Source of the DNA: Hymenobacter metallicola
GTDB taxonomy: Bacteria; Bacteroidota; Bacteroidia; Cytophagales; Hymenobacteraceae
Assembly: GCF_004745645.1 (NCBI RefSeq)
Contig: NZ_SRMB01000001.1
Span: 1,488,001 to 1,552,000 of the forward strand
Length of the DNA: 64,000 nt
Direction: 5' to 3'
Shown here piece by piece: positions 50,950-59,557 of this stretch. The position numbers were made by a program, and so were the translations under genes. The stretch's first letter is position 1, and every line of letters begins with the position of its first letter. A model generated the notes under the pieces. That model searched no databases. It was given only the letters and a program-made list of their open reading frames with translations, and was not told where the DNA came from.

Positions 50950-51936
50950 TCACCCCAGCAGCTGGCCAAACGCCTGCCGGGCGCGGCCCGAATCCAATGA
51001 CTCGCGGGCCGCCGCCAGGGCATCAGCAAACGTAAGTTCGGGCCGCAGGCACTGAATGCCCAGGGCGGCGTTGGCCGTCACCACGTCGCGCTGGGCGCTG
51101 GTGGCTTGGCCTTCGAGGATACCCCGGAACAGCGCCGCCGACTCGGCAACGGTACGGCCGCCGGCCAATTCGCGCGGGTCGTAGGTGTTCAGGCCCAGGT
51201 CTTCAGCTGTCACAAACTGCTCCCCGCGGACCGAGCTCAGCTTGGCGGCGCCAGTTAGGCTAAGCTCGTCGTAGCCGTCCAGGGCGTGGACCACGGCGTA
51301 GCTGGTGCCGGTCTGCTGAAACAGATAATTGTAGAGGCGCAGCAGCTCCAGGCTGAATACGCCCGCCAGCTGGGCCGCGGGCCGGGCCGGGTTTACCAGC
51401 GGGCCCAGAATATTAAAGAAGGTGCGGACGCCCAGCTCCCGGCGCACCGGTCCGGCGTGGCGCATGGCCGGGTGAAAGGCCGGGGCGTGCAGAAAGCAGA
51501 TGTTAGCTTCCTCCAGCTGCCGCCGTAAGGTATCAGACGAAGCGTCGAAATCATAGCCGAAGTGGGCCAGAATGTTGGACGAGCCGCAGATGCTCGACAC
51601 GCCGATGTTGCCGTGCTTGGCCACCTTGTAGCCAGCCCCAGCCACCACAAAACAGGCCAGCGTGGAGATGTTGAACGTGTCCTTGCCGTCGCCGCCGGTG
51701 CCCACGATGTCGAGCACCTCGCGGGTACCCAGCTGCGGGTCGCGGCAGAGGTCGAGCAACGCGTCGCGGAAGCCGGCCAGCTCGGGCACCGTAATGGGCC
51801 GCATGCGGTACACGGTCATGAAGGCCGCGGTTTCGGCGGGGTTGGCGGCCCCCTGCCCCAGCTGCGACAAGGCCTCGTGGGCTTCGTCCCGGCTCAGGGT
51901 CTGCTGCTCGAACAGGGTGGTGAGAAACTTTTTCAA
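50950..51936 (-). CDS. trpD: Anthranilate phosphoribosyltransferase
   Basis: 328 residues. PRPP-binding GTGGDGKDTFNISTLACFVVAGAG, KHGNIGVSSICGSSN, HPAMRHAGPVRRELGVRTFFNILGPLVNPARP. Joins PRPP to anthranilate. Downstream of trpG, but a 130-bp double-hairpin repeat lies between the two genes. Confidence 0.96.
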   Translation of the reverse strand: MKKFLTTLFEQQTLSRDEAHEALSQLGQGAANPAETAAFMTVYRMRPITVPELAGFRDALLDLCRDPQLGTREVLDIVGTGGDGKDTFNISTLACFVVAGAGYKVAKHGNIGVSSICGSSNILAHFGYDFDASSDTLRRQLEEANICFLHAPAFHPAMRHAGPVRRELGVRTFFNILGPLVNPARPAAQLAGVFSLELLRLYNYLFQQTGTSYAVVHALDGYDELSLTGAAKLSSVRGEQFVTAEDLGLNTYDPRELAGGRTVAESAALFRGILEGQATSAQRDVVTANAALGIQCLRPELTFADALAAARESLDSGRARQAFGQLLG

Positions 51937-51963
51937 GGGAGAAATTTTGAATGAAGTGGGGCA

Positions 51964-52093
51964 ACTCCCCTCCTTAGATGAGGAGGGGTTGGGGGTGGTT
52001 GACTTGTTGCTGATGTTGTTTGTCGGGCGTTCTGGATAAACAACGAATCAACCACCCCGCCCTTCGGGCACCCCTCCTCATCTGAGGAGGGAA
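51964..52093. repeat. Double-hairpin inverted-repeat element inside the trp operon
   Basis: The left arm starts CTCCCCTCCTTAGATGAGGA; the right arm includes CAACCACCCCGCCCTTCGGG and ends CCTCCTCATCTGAGGAGGG. Same outer plan as 13730-13866, with a different central sequence. It interrupts trpG-trpD. Confidence 0.8.
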
Positions 52094-52102
52094 ATTAACG
52101 TT

Positions 52103-52675
52103 CTACCCTTCGAGCCAGTTTTTGAGCATCTGGTGGCCGTGCTCGGTCAAGATAGACTCGGGGTGGAACTGCACGCCGCGCACGTCGTACTGCCGGTGGC
52201 GAAAAGCCAGAATCTGGCCGTTGGTGTCGCGGGCCGTTATTTCCAGCTCTTCGGGAAAACCCTCCGGCGTCACGACCCAGGAGTGGTAGCGGCCCACTTT
52301 GAACCGCTCGGGCAGACCGTTGAACAACCGGTCTTCGCCCGCCACGATGTCGGCGTCGGTGGCAATGCCGTGGAGCACGGCCGGCAGGTTGTAGAGCTGC
52401 CCCCCAAAGGATTCGGCAATGCCCTGGTGCCCCAGGCACACGCCCAGCATCCGCTTCGTGGAAGCATAGCGCCGAATTACCTCCGGCATCAGTCCCGCTT
52501 CCGAAGGCACCCCCGGCCCCGGCGACAACATGATGGCGTCGTACTGCTCGATGTCGTCGAGGTTGATTTTGTCGTTGCGCACCACGTCGGTGCTGTCCCC
52601 GTAGCCCAGCTCGCGCAATAGCTGCACGAGGTTGTAGGTAAAGGAGTCGTAGTTATCGAGAACCAGGATTTTCAT
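52103..52675 (-). CDS. trpG: Anthranilate synthase glutamine amidotransferase component
   Basis: 190 residues. Class I glutamine amidotransferase: LSPGPGVPSEAG, nucleophile Cys in LGVCLGHQGIAESFGG, and His-Glu in RGVQFHPESILTEHG. Supplies ammonia to TrpE; the same protein could also serve p-aminobenzoate synthase. 21 bp downstream of trpE. Confidence 0.96.
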   Translation of the reverse strand: MKILVLDNYDSFTYNLVQLLRELGYGDSTDVVRNDKINLDDIEQYDAIMLSPGPGVPSEAGLMPEVIRRYASTKRMLGVCLGHQGIAESFGGQLYNLPAVLHGIATDADIVAGEDRLFNGLPERFKVGRYHSWVVTPEGFPEELEITARDTNGQILAFRHRQYDVRGVQFHPESILTEHGHQMLKNWLEG

Positions 52676-52696
52676 GGCGTTCTGCTGTTGTGTCGA

Positions 52697-54136
52697 TTAA
52701 ACCGTGGCCGTAAGCTTCTCTCCTACTGCTTCGGCGGCTTCCAGGGCTTTGCGCAGGGCGGCCAGCTTGTGGTGCACCTCGTTGAGTTCGGAGTTGATAT
52801 CGGAAGCGGCCACCACGCCGGCCCCAGCCTGGTAGTAGAGCTGGTTGCCGGTGCTCAGGAAGGAGCGAATCATGATGGCGTGGTTGAAGTCGCCGTTGAA
52901 GCCCAGGTGACCCAGGCAGCCGCCGTAGTAGCCCCGGCCGGTGGGTTCGAGCTGGTCGATGAGCTGCATGGCCCGGTGCTTGGGTGCCCCGGAGAGCGTG
53001 CCGGCCGGGAAGGTATCGGCCACCACTTGCAGCGACGCCGCGTTGGGCGCCAGCTTGGCGTTGACCTCACTCACCAAGTGAATAACGTGGGAGTAGAACT
53101 GGATTTCGCGGAACACCTTCACTTTCACCTCGTCGCCGTGGCGGGCCAGGTCGTTGCGGGCCAGGTCGACCAGCATCACGTGTTCGGCGTTTTCCTTGGG
53201 GTCGGCGGCCAGCTTCTGGGCCAGCTCGGCATCCTGGGCATCGTGGCCGGTGCGGCGGAAGGTGCCGGCAATGGGAAACAGGCTGGCCTGGCGCCCTTTA
53301 ATCAGAAGCTGGGTTTCGGGCGAGGAGCCGAAGATCTTGAAGTTGCCGTAATCGAAGTAGAATAAATAAGGCGAAGGATTTACCGAGCGCAAAGCGCGGT
53401 ACACGTTGAACTCGTCGCCCACAAAACCCTGCTGGAAGCGGCGCGACAACACAATCTGGAACACGTCGCCGCGGCGGCAGTGCTGCTGGCCGGCCGCCAG
53501 CCGGGTTAGAAATTCCTCGTCCGTCTGGTTCGTTTGCTCCGCGCCCACCAGCCCGAAGCCAAACTCGGGCAAACTAGGGTTGCGGATCAGATTCACCAGC
53601 TTAGTCAGGCCGTCGTGGTCGGTGGGCTCCCCGGCGAGCGTGTGCTCGAAGACGAACAGCTCGTTGCGGAAGTGGTTGATGGCAATGACGTAGCGGTAGG
53701 TGCCGTAGATGATGTCCGGAATCTGGCCGGCGGCTACTTTCTCCTCGTTCAGGGTCAGATCCTCGAAGTACTGCACGCCCTCGTAGCCGATGTAGCCAAA
53801 CAGGCCGCCGGTGATGAAGTCGAACTCCAGCTTCTCGGCCTGAAACGAGTCGGCAAACTCCTGCAGGCGGGTCAGCGCCAGGCGGGGCTGGGCCAGGGTT
53901 TCGGTGGTCACCGAGCCATCCACCAGGGTCTGGCGCAGCTCGCCGCGGCTCACCTCGAAGCGGGCCAGGGGCTCGAAGGCCAGGTAGCTGAAGGCGTTCT
54001 GCTGGCCATGGTAGTCGGAGCTTTCCAGCAGCAGGCAGTTGGTGTACTGGTCGCGCAGGCGCAGATACAGGCCCACGGGCGTCACGGTATCGGCAAGCAG
54101 GCGGACGTGGCGGGTTTTGAGGTGAACTGGTTTCAT
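52697..54136 (-). CDS. trpE: Anthranilate synthase component I
   Basis: 479 residues. Chorismate-binding enzyme: HHRRGDVFQIVLSRRF-like region (QHCRRGDVFQIVLSRRFQQG), LFYFDYGNFKIFGSSPETQL, PIAGTFRRTG, MLVDLARNDLAR and FPAGTLSGAPKHRAMQLIDQ. The N-terminal LLESSDYHGQQNAFS contains the Leu-Glu-Ser feedback-inhibition motif for tryptophan, so the enzyme is likely allosterically inhibited. First structural gene of the operon, 69 bp after the attenuator hairpin. Confidence 0.97.
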   Translation of the reverse strand: MKPVHLKTRHVRLLADTVTPVGLYLRLRDQYTNCLLLESSDYHGQQNAFSYLAFEPLARFEVSRGELRQTLVDGSVTTETLAQPRLALTRLQEFADSFQAEKLEFDFITGGLFGYIGYEGVQYFEDLTLNEEKVAAGQIPDIIYGTYRYVIAINHFRNELFVFEHTLAGEPTDHDGLTKLVNLIRNPSLPEFGFGLVGAEQTNQTDEEFLTRLAAGQQHCRRGDVFQIVLSRRFQQGFVGDEFNVYRALRSVNPSPYLFYFDYGNFKIFGSSPETQLLIKGRQASLFPIAGTFRRTGHDAQDAELAQKLAADPKENAEHVMLVDLARNDLARHGDEVKVKVFREIQFYSHVIHLVSEVNAKLAPNAASLQVVADTFPAGTLSGAPKHRAMQLIDQLEPTGRGYYGGCLGHLGFNGDFNHAIMIRSFLSTGNQLYYQAGAGVVAASDINSELNEVHHKLAALRKALEAAEAVGEKLTATV

Positions 54137-54205
54137 CAGCGGTTCCCGCTCGGGGCGGGCTGGGTTTGAGAAGTAAAACAGAAGCGGCTGACGCGGGGCG
54201 GAAAT

Positions 54206-54235
54206 AAAAAAAGCCCGGCGGGTGGCCGGGCTTTC
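54206..54235 (-). terminator. trp operon attenuator
   Basis: On the minus strand AAAGCCCGGC pairs with GCCGGGCTTT around a short loop, followed by T7 (A7 at 54206-54212). It lies between the WWW leader peptide and trpE, so it is a conditional rather than an end-of-gene terminator. Confidence 0.85.
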
Positions 54236-54274
54236 CTTTGATATGCTTGATGCGAGGTTGAGTTGACTACGACC

Positions 54275-54352
54275 TTACCGCACGCACAGGTTTTCCCGTC
54301 CGGAGTTTCGGAGAGGCCACCACCATGCTTGCTGGGTTACGTGAAAGGTCAT
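54275..54352 (-). CDS. trpL: trp operon leader peptide
   Basis: 25 codons (MTFHVTQQAWWWPLRNSGRE, then five more residues and TAA). Codons 10-12 are three consecutive TGG (54323-54325, 54320-54322, 54317-54319). The ORF sits about 34 nt after the predicted start site and about 40 nt before the attenuator hairpin. This is the classical layout for ribosome-mediated attenuation: stalling at Trp codons when charged tRNA-Trp is scarce should favour an antiterminator. It is too short for most gene finders. Confidence 0.85.
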   Translation of the reverse strand: MTFHVTQQAWWWPLRNSGRENLCVR

Positions 54353-54391
54353 TGTCAGAGTACTGGCCCAGTCGGAGGGCTGTTGATGCCG

Positions 54392-54423
54392 CAAATATAG
54401 ACCTACAACCGGGACTTGCGCAA
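54392..54423 (-). promoter_or_regulatory. trp operon promoter
   Basis: -7 TATATTTG (exact, 54392-54399) and TTG at 54421-54423 with a 21-bp spacer, reading on the minus strand. The leader peptide starts about 40 bp downstream. No palindromic operator was seen around it. Confidence 0.7.
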
Positions 54424-54513
54424 TAAGTTTTTGCTTTTTCTCTTAGAGAATCAGTAATTCTTTTGCTACTCCTACGCCAAATCTGCAGCAAAGCAAGCTA
54501 GTTCTTACAATGT

Positions 54514-55929
54514 TTACTCCTTGATCAGGGCCTGACTGCCAGCTTGCTTGCCCGCCGTCAGCCGCAGGAAATAGGCTCCCTTGCTCAGCTTGCGCACGTC
54601 CACGGCCTGCCCGCTGCGGACTTTACTTTTCAGCATGATCCGGCCCGTCGAATCCAGTACTTCCAGCCGGGCTTCCTTTACTGTTTCGGGCAGCTGCACC
54701 GTCACGGCATCTCGGGCGGGCACTGGGTACACACTAAACGCCAGGGCCGTTTGGGCTGGGCTAGCTGCGGTTACGGTAGCCGGGGCTGAAAGCCATTGGT
54801 AGGCAGCTCCGAACTCCCGCTTCCAGAACCACTCGGCGTGTTGCCCGTCGGGCCGGGCCTGGAAGCTCAGGTTGGCGGCGGGCACTCCCCCACTCTGTAG
54901 CGCGTCACGCATCTGCTGCATCAGCGGTACCATCGTTTGGCTTTCCTGGGTGCCGCTCACAAAATAAAACCGGGTGGCCGGGTTGGCCGGGTGTTGCTGC
55001 ACATACTGAAATAAAGGCTGCTCGGCAAACCAGAAGGCCGGCGAAAACACGCCTACCTTGCTGTACACCTGGGGATATTTCAGGGCAGCATACACCGAAA
55101 TCAGCCCGCCCATGCTGGAGCCGGCAATACCGGTGTACTCCCGCCCGGTCAGGGTGCGGTAGTTCGAGTCGATGTAGGGCTTCAGGGTCTGAACCAGGAA
55201 ATCCACGTACTGGTCGCCTTGCCCGCCGCCGTACTGCGGGTTGTTCCAGGGCGAATACTCGTTTAGCCGCTGCTGCCCGTCATTGTCGACGGCAACTACG
55301 ATGCTGCCCGTAGCGTCGAGGCCCTGCTGCTGGAGCTGGCTCAGGGTTTCATCCACGCCCCACTCCCCCGAAAAGCTGGTGCAGTTGTCGAACACGTTCT
55401 GCCCGTCGTGCAGGTAGAGCACGGGGTAGCGCTTGGCGGTATTGGTAGCGTAGTCGTTGGGCAAGTACAGCCACACCCGCCTAGTACGACCCAGCTGCGG
55501 AATCTGGAACGCGGTGGCCATTACCCGCACGTTGGGGTTTAGCGCCGACGAAGTGCAGCTGCTCCCCCCGGCCAGGTCTTCCCAGTTCAGCACGGTGTGC
55601 GCCACCGTGGCGGGCCCGGCGCCAAAGGTATAACTGCGGTTGGGCACCGAGCCGTTAGCAGCATTGGTTTCAACCGAAGCCCAGGCCCCCCGGGTAAACT
55701 TGTACTCGATGGTGCCAGTGCTGTGGGGCAGCGTGATCTGGTAGCTTCCGTCAGCATTTTTGGTAAGCGCGTGCGCCGCACTGCCGGGGTTCCAACTGTT
55801 GAAAGAGCCTGCCACGTAGAGAGTCGCCGTAGCCGGGGTGTTAGCGGGTACGCTGGCAAGCTTGAGCGTTACCTGAGCATGGGCCCCCAAAGTTGCCAGC
55901 AGCAGAAGGAGGGAAAGCGTATGTTTCAT
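54514..55929 (-). CDS. T9SS-secreted esterase with N-terminal carbohydrate-binding-like domain
   Basis: 471 residues. Signal peptide MKHTLSLLLLLATLGAHA. Residues 20-110 resemble a CBM20/CBM48-like starch-binding or E-set domain (TLYVAGSFNSWNPGSAAHALTKN, IEYKFTRG). An alpha/beta hydrolase of the IroE/Fes type follows: RVWLYLPNDYA, PVLYLHDGQNVFDN, nucleophile Ser in GIAGSSMGGLISVYAA, and His in DGQHAEWFWKREF. The last 75 residues are a T9SS sorting domain (FSVYPVPARDAV, KGAYFLRLTAG). It lies near the sus locus and may act on esterified or bound carbohydrate; the substrate is not established. Confidence 0.88.
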   Translation of the reverse strand: MKHTLSLLLLLATLGAHAQVTLKLASVPANTPATATLYVAGSFNSWNPGSAAHALTKNADGSYQITLPHSTGTIEYKFTRGAWASVETNAANGSVPNRSYTFGAGPATVAHTVLNWEDLAGGSSCTSSALNPNVRVMATAFQIPQLGRTRRVWLYLPNDYATNTAKRYPVLYLHDGQNVFDNCTSFSGEWGVDETLSQLQQQGLDATGSIVVAVDNDGQQRLNEYSPWNNPQYGGGQGDQYVDFLVQTLKPYIDSNYRTLTGREYTGIAGSSMGGLISVYAALKYPQVYSKVGVFSPAFWFAEQPLFQYVQQHPANPATRFYFVSGTQESQTMVPLMQQMRDALQSGGVPAANLSFQARPDGQHAEWFWKREFGAAYQWLSAPATVTAASPAQTALAFSVYPVPARDAVTVQLPETVKEARLEVLDSTGRIMLKSKVRSGQAVDVRKLSKGAYFLRLTAGKQAGSQALIKE

Positions 55930-56279
55930 CGTCTAAAAGTATCAGAATTCCTGCCCCAAACCAGTTTTAGGATGTCTCCATGCCCTGCCAGCAGCCAACT
56001 AAGCATGCCTTCTTCTTAGTAAATAGAGGGTTACAATAAAAGACGCAGAACTTATGACCACTGAATTGGATTCACCCTTTTCAGGCAAAGAGTGAAAGCC
56101 GACTACTCAATAGGTGCTTGCACATCCCAATGAAGGCCAGCAGTTTTTATAACAAATCTAAGACAATTGATTATCTTAAATTGAGCTGTACTCAGGCAGT
56201 TGGTGAATACGCACTCACTGAGACTCAGCTTTTTTTCAGGTCCAAGCAAAAAGAATTACCCTGATTCCGCCCAATTGGG

Positions 56280-56314
56280 GACCTAAAACCTTGTTTAAAG
56301 AAGGGTTTTAGGTC
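56280..56314. promoter_or_regulatory. Inverted repeat upstream of the susC promoter
   Basis: GACCTAAAACC pairs with GGTTTTAGGTC, separated by 13 bp, about 62 bp upstream of the candidate -33 box. It could be a regulator site or a small hairpin; no regulator gene is adjacent. Confidence 0.35.
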
Positions 56315-56375
56315 TGTGCAAACCTTTGCACTGAAAATAGGGTGAAAACTATTTTTTATGGGAGGTGAGTGTGCC

Positions 56376-56406
56376 TTGTATTTATAGTTTTCAAAACTTT
56401 ATCTTG
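56376..56406 (+). promoter_or_regulatory. Candidate promoter for susC
   Basis: TTG at 56376-56378, a 21-bp spacer and TATCTTG at 56400-56406, near the Bacteroidota -7 consensus but one T short. It implies a 5' leader of about 150 nt. Confidence 0.35.
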
Positions 56407-56561
56407 CGTAGTTTATTAACGAGAAGGATGATGTTGTGCAGAGATAAAAGTAGACGAAACCGTGTTGTACAGGCACGAGCTTCTACTCTCCCTTCCTTGC
56501 ACTGCCTCATCCCGCCGCTGGCTTGCCCAGTTAAAAAATTCCCTCTCCTAACCCATTTTCA

Positions 56562-59534
56562 ATGAAACACACTTACCTAGCGAAACTACTGTTTCTGCTA
56601 CTGTTCGTTTGTGCTGGATTCACCAGCGCATTCGCCCAAACCGGCGCTGTGAGTGGCCGGGTCCTGGACGAAAAGAGCCAAGGGGTACCAGGTGCTACTG
56701 TGCTAATTGAAGGCACGACGCTGGGTAGCTCGACCAATGCCGATGGTACGTATCTGATTCAGAATGTACCGGCCGGTGCGCAAACGCTGGTTACCTCCTT
56801 TGTGGGATACAACGCCAAGCGCCAGCCCGTCACGGTAACGGCCGGTCAGACCACCGCGCTGCCCGACATTTCCCTGGCTGAAAATACAACCTTGCTAAGT
56901 GAAGCGGTAGTGGTCGGTTACGGCACCCAGCGTCGGCAAGACGTGACGGGCTCCATTGCTACTGTATCGGAAAAGCAGTTTGTGCAGGGGCAGGTAATCA
57001 ACCCCGAGCAGCTGATTCAGGGCAAGGTAGCCGGGGTGCAAATCACCTCTGGTGGTGGTGCTCCCGGATCTGCCTCCCAGATCCGCATCCGCGGCGGCTC
57101 CTCGCTGAACGCCAACAATGACCCGCTGATCGTAATCGACGGCGTACCGGTTGACAACTCCGAGAACAAGGGCGTTTCCAACCCCCTGACGCTGGTGAAC
57201 CCTAACGACATTGAGACCTTCACCGTCCTGAAGGACGCTTCGGCCACCGCCATCTACGGTTCGCGCGCTTCGAACGGCGTTATTCTCATTACCACCAAAA
57301 AGGGACTGTCGGGCGAGAAGCTGCGCGTGACGCTGAACTCCCAGGCGTCGATTTCGGAGAAGACCAAAACCATCAAGGTATTGTCGGCCGATGAGTACCG
57401 CAGCGTGGTAAACAGCTACGGCAACGCCTCGCAGAAGGCTCTGCTGGGCACCAGCAACACCAACTGGCAGGAAGAAATCTTCCGCAAAGCCTACACTTTC
57501 GACAACAACCTGAGCCTGATTGGCTCGGTGGGCAAGCTGCCGATTCGGGCCTCGGTGGGCAACACGTCCCAGCAAGGTATCCTGCTGACCAACAAGCTGG
57601 TTCGTAACACCGGCTCGATCAGCATCAACCCGATGCTGCTTGACAACCACCTGCGCATCGACATTAACGCCAAAGGCAGCTGGGTCGACAACACCTTCGC
57701 CGACGCCGGCGCCATCGGCAACGCTGCTCGCTTCGACCCGACCCAGCCCATCTTCACCGGCGACGACGCCCGTTTCGGCGGCTACTACGAGTGGCTGAAC
57801 GGCGACCGGACCCTGAACGTGAACGGCACCCGCAACCCCCTGGCTCAGCTGAACCAGAAGCGTGACCGCAGCACCGCCAAGCGGGCCATCGGTAACATTC
57901 AGTTCGACTACAAATTCCACTTCCTGCCCGAGCTGCGGGCCAACCTGAACCTGGGCTACGACCTGTTGCGCAGCAACGGTACAACGGCCGTTCCGGCCTT
58001 TGCCGCCATCGAATTCTCGAACCGGGGCGCCAACAACATCTACTCGCAGAAGAAAGACAACAAGCTGCTGGACTTCTACTTGGAGTACGCCAAGCAGGTG
58101 GGCGAGCACCGCTTCACGGTTCTGGGCGGCTACTCCTACCAGGACTTTATCCGCGACCAGCCCCTGGATTCGTACCAGGCTTCGGCAGACGGAACCATTA
58201 TTAAGGCCGCTTTCCCCTTCAAGACCCAGAACACCCTGGTATCTTTCTTCGGCCGGACGACCTACAACTTCAAGGACCGCTACTCGCTGACGGCTACCCT
58301 GCGGAACGATGGTTCGTCGCGCTTCCCGACCGGCAACAAGTTTGGCTTGTTTCCAGCCGTTGGCTTGGCCTGGCGCGTGAAGGAAGAATCCTTCCTGAAG
58401 AACACCAACCTGCTTTCCGACCTGAAACTGCGCGTAGGCTACGGTGTTACGGGTCAGCAGGACATTGAAGGGGCCGCTGGCAACTATCCCTTCCTGGCCC
58501 GCTACACCTACGGCGAAGCTTCGGCTTCGTACCAGTTCGGTAACGAATACGTGATGACCCTGCGTTCGGAAGGCTACAATACTGGCCTGAAGTGGGAAGA
58601 AACCACGACCTACAACGCCGGTCTGGACTACGGCTTCCTTGACGGCCGCATCAGCGGTGCTATCGACGTGTACGTGCGTCGCACCGACGACCTGCTGGCG
58701 AAAGTAGCGCCCCAGGCCCTGACGAACCTGACCAACGAGATTATCACCAACATCGGTAGCCTTGAAAACAAGGGGATTGAATTCTCGCTGAACACCAACC
58801 CCGTGCGGACCAACGACCTGAACCTGAACCTGAACTTCAACGCCACCTACAACGAAAACAAAATCACCAGCCTGGGTAACACCCTGCCTGACTTCCAGGG
58901 CTACGCTGTCGGTGGTATTGGTGGCGGTGTGGGCAGCAACATCCAGGTGAACTCGGTAGGCTACACGGCCAACTCGTTCTACGTGCAGAAGCAGGTATAC
59001 GACGCCAACGGCCGGCCAATCGAGGGCCTGTACGCTGACCTGAACGGCGACGGCAAGAGCACCATCGACGACCGGTACCGCTACAAGTCGCCCGTTCCGA
59101 AGGTGACACTGGGCTTCGGTTCGAATGCTACTTACAAGAAAATTGATCTGGCTTTCACGATGCGTGCCAACCTGGGCAACTACGTGTACAACAACATCAA
59201 TTCGCAGCAGGCCGCCCTGTCGGGCATCTCGACCAACGGCTTCCTGCAGAACCTGACGCCTGATTTCTATAACACCAATTTCCGCGGCTACCAGCTGTTC
59301 TCCGACTACTACGTGGAGAATGCCTCGTTCCTGCGCATGGACAACATTACGGTAGGTTACAACCTGCGCACGTTTGCTGAAAACAAATCGAACATCCGGG
59401 TAACGGCCGCGGTTCAGAATGTGTTTACCATCACGAAGTACTCGGGTCTCGACCCAGAGATTTCGAGCGGTATCGACAACAACTTCTACCCCCGTCCGCG
59501 CACGTTCACGCTGGGTCTAAATCTAGGTTTCTAA
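56562..59534 (+). CDS. susC: SusC/RagA-family TonB-dependent outer-membrane transporter
   Basis: 990 residues. Signal peptide (AKLLFLLLFVCAGFTSAFAQ). A CarboxypepD_reg-like domain occupies about 28-110 (GAVSGRVLDEKSQGVPGATV). The plug follows, with VVVGYGTQRRQDVTGSI and IRIRGGSSLNANNDPLIVID. The rest is a barrel ending LGLNLGF, with a terminal Phe. It imports oligosaccharides captured by its SusD partner, powered by TonB. The sus neighbours and downstream amylase point to alpha-glucan, but the barrel itself does not reveal its substrate. Confidence 0.93.
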   Translation: MKHTYLAKLLFLLLFVCAGFTSAFAQTGAVSGRVLDEKSQGVPGATVLIEGTTLGSSTNADGTYLIQNVPAGAQTLVTSFVGYNAKRQPVTVTAGQTTALPDISLAENTTLLSEAVVVGYGTQRRQDVTGSIATVSEKQFVQGQVINPEQLIQGKVAGVQITSGGGAPGSASQIRIRGGSSLNANNDPLIVIDGVPVDNSENKGVSNPLTLVNPNDIETFTVLKDASATAIYGSRASNGVILITTKKGLSGEKLRVTLNSQASISEKTKTIKVLSADEYRSVVNSYGNASQKALLGTSNTNWQEEIFRKAYTFDNNLSLIGSVGKLPIRASVGNTSQQGILLTNKLVRNTGSISINPMLLDNHLRIDINAKGSWVDNTFADAGAIGNAARFDPTQPIFTGDDARFGGYYEWLNGDRTLNVNGTRNPLAQLNQKRDRSTAKRAIGNIQFDYKFHFLPELRANLNLGYDLLRSNGTTAVPAFAAIEFSNRGANNIYSQKKDNKLLDFYLEYAKQVGEHRFTVLGGYSYQDFIRDQPLDSYQASADGTIIKAAFPFKTQNTLVSFFGRTTYNFKDRYSLTATLRNDGSSRFPTGNKFGLFPAVGLAWRVKEESFLKNTNLLSDLKLRVGYGVTGQQDIEGAAGNYPFLARYTYGEASASYQFGNEYVMTLRSEGYNTGLKWEETTTYNAGLDYGFLDGRISGAIDVYVRRTDDLLAKVAPQALTNLTNEIITNIGSLENKGIEFSLNTNPVRTNDLNLNLNFNATYNENKITSLGNTLPDFQGYAVGGIGGGVGSNIQVNSVGYTANSFYVQKQVYDANGRPIEGLYADLNGDGKSTIDDRYRYKSPVPKVTLGFGSNATYKKIDLAFTMRANLGNYVYNNINSQQAALSGISTNGFLQNLTPDFYNTNFRGYQLFSDYYVENASFLRMDNITVGYNLRTFAENKSNIRVTAAVQNVFTITKYSGLDPEISSGIDNNFYPRPRTFTLGLNLGF

Positions 59535-59557
59535 ATCGTACGTAGGTACTGCAAAAC

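Larger units (their letters stand above)
55930..56561. other. 632-bp upstream region of the sus locus
   Basis: AT-rich, no supported gene; a short open frame at 56365-56565 overlaps the promoter and the susC start. It holds an 11-bp inverted repeat (56280-56290 with 56304-56314) and a candidate promoter. Confidence 0.5.

Noticed and set aside
56365..56565. 66-codon frame before susC
   Set aside because: Overlaps the candidate susC promoter and the susC start codon; product has no recognisable feature.
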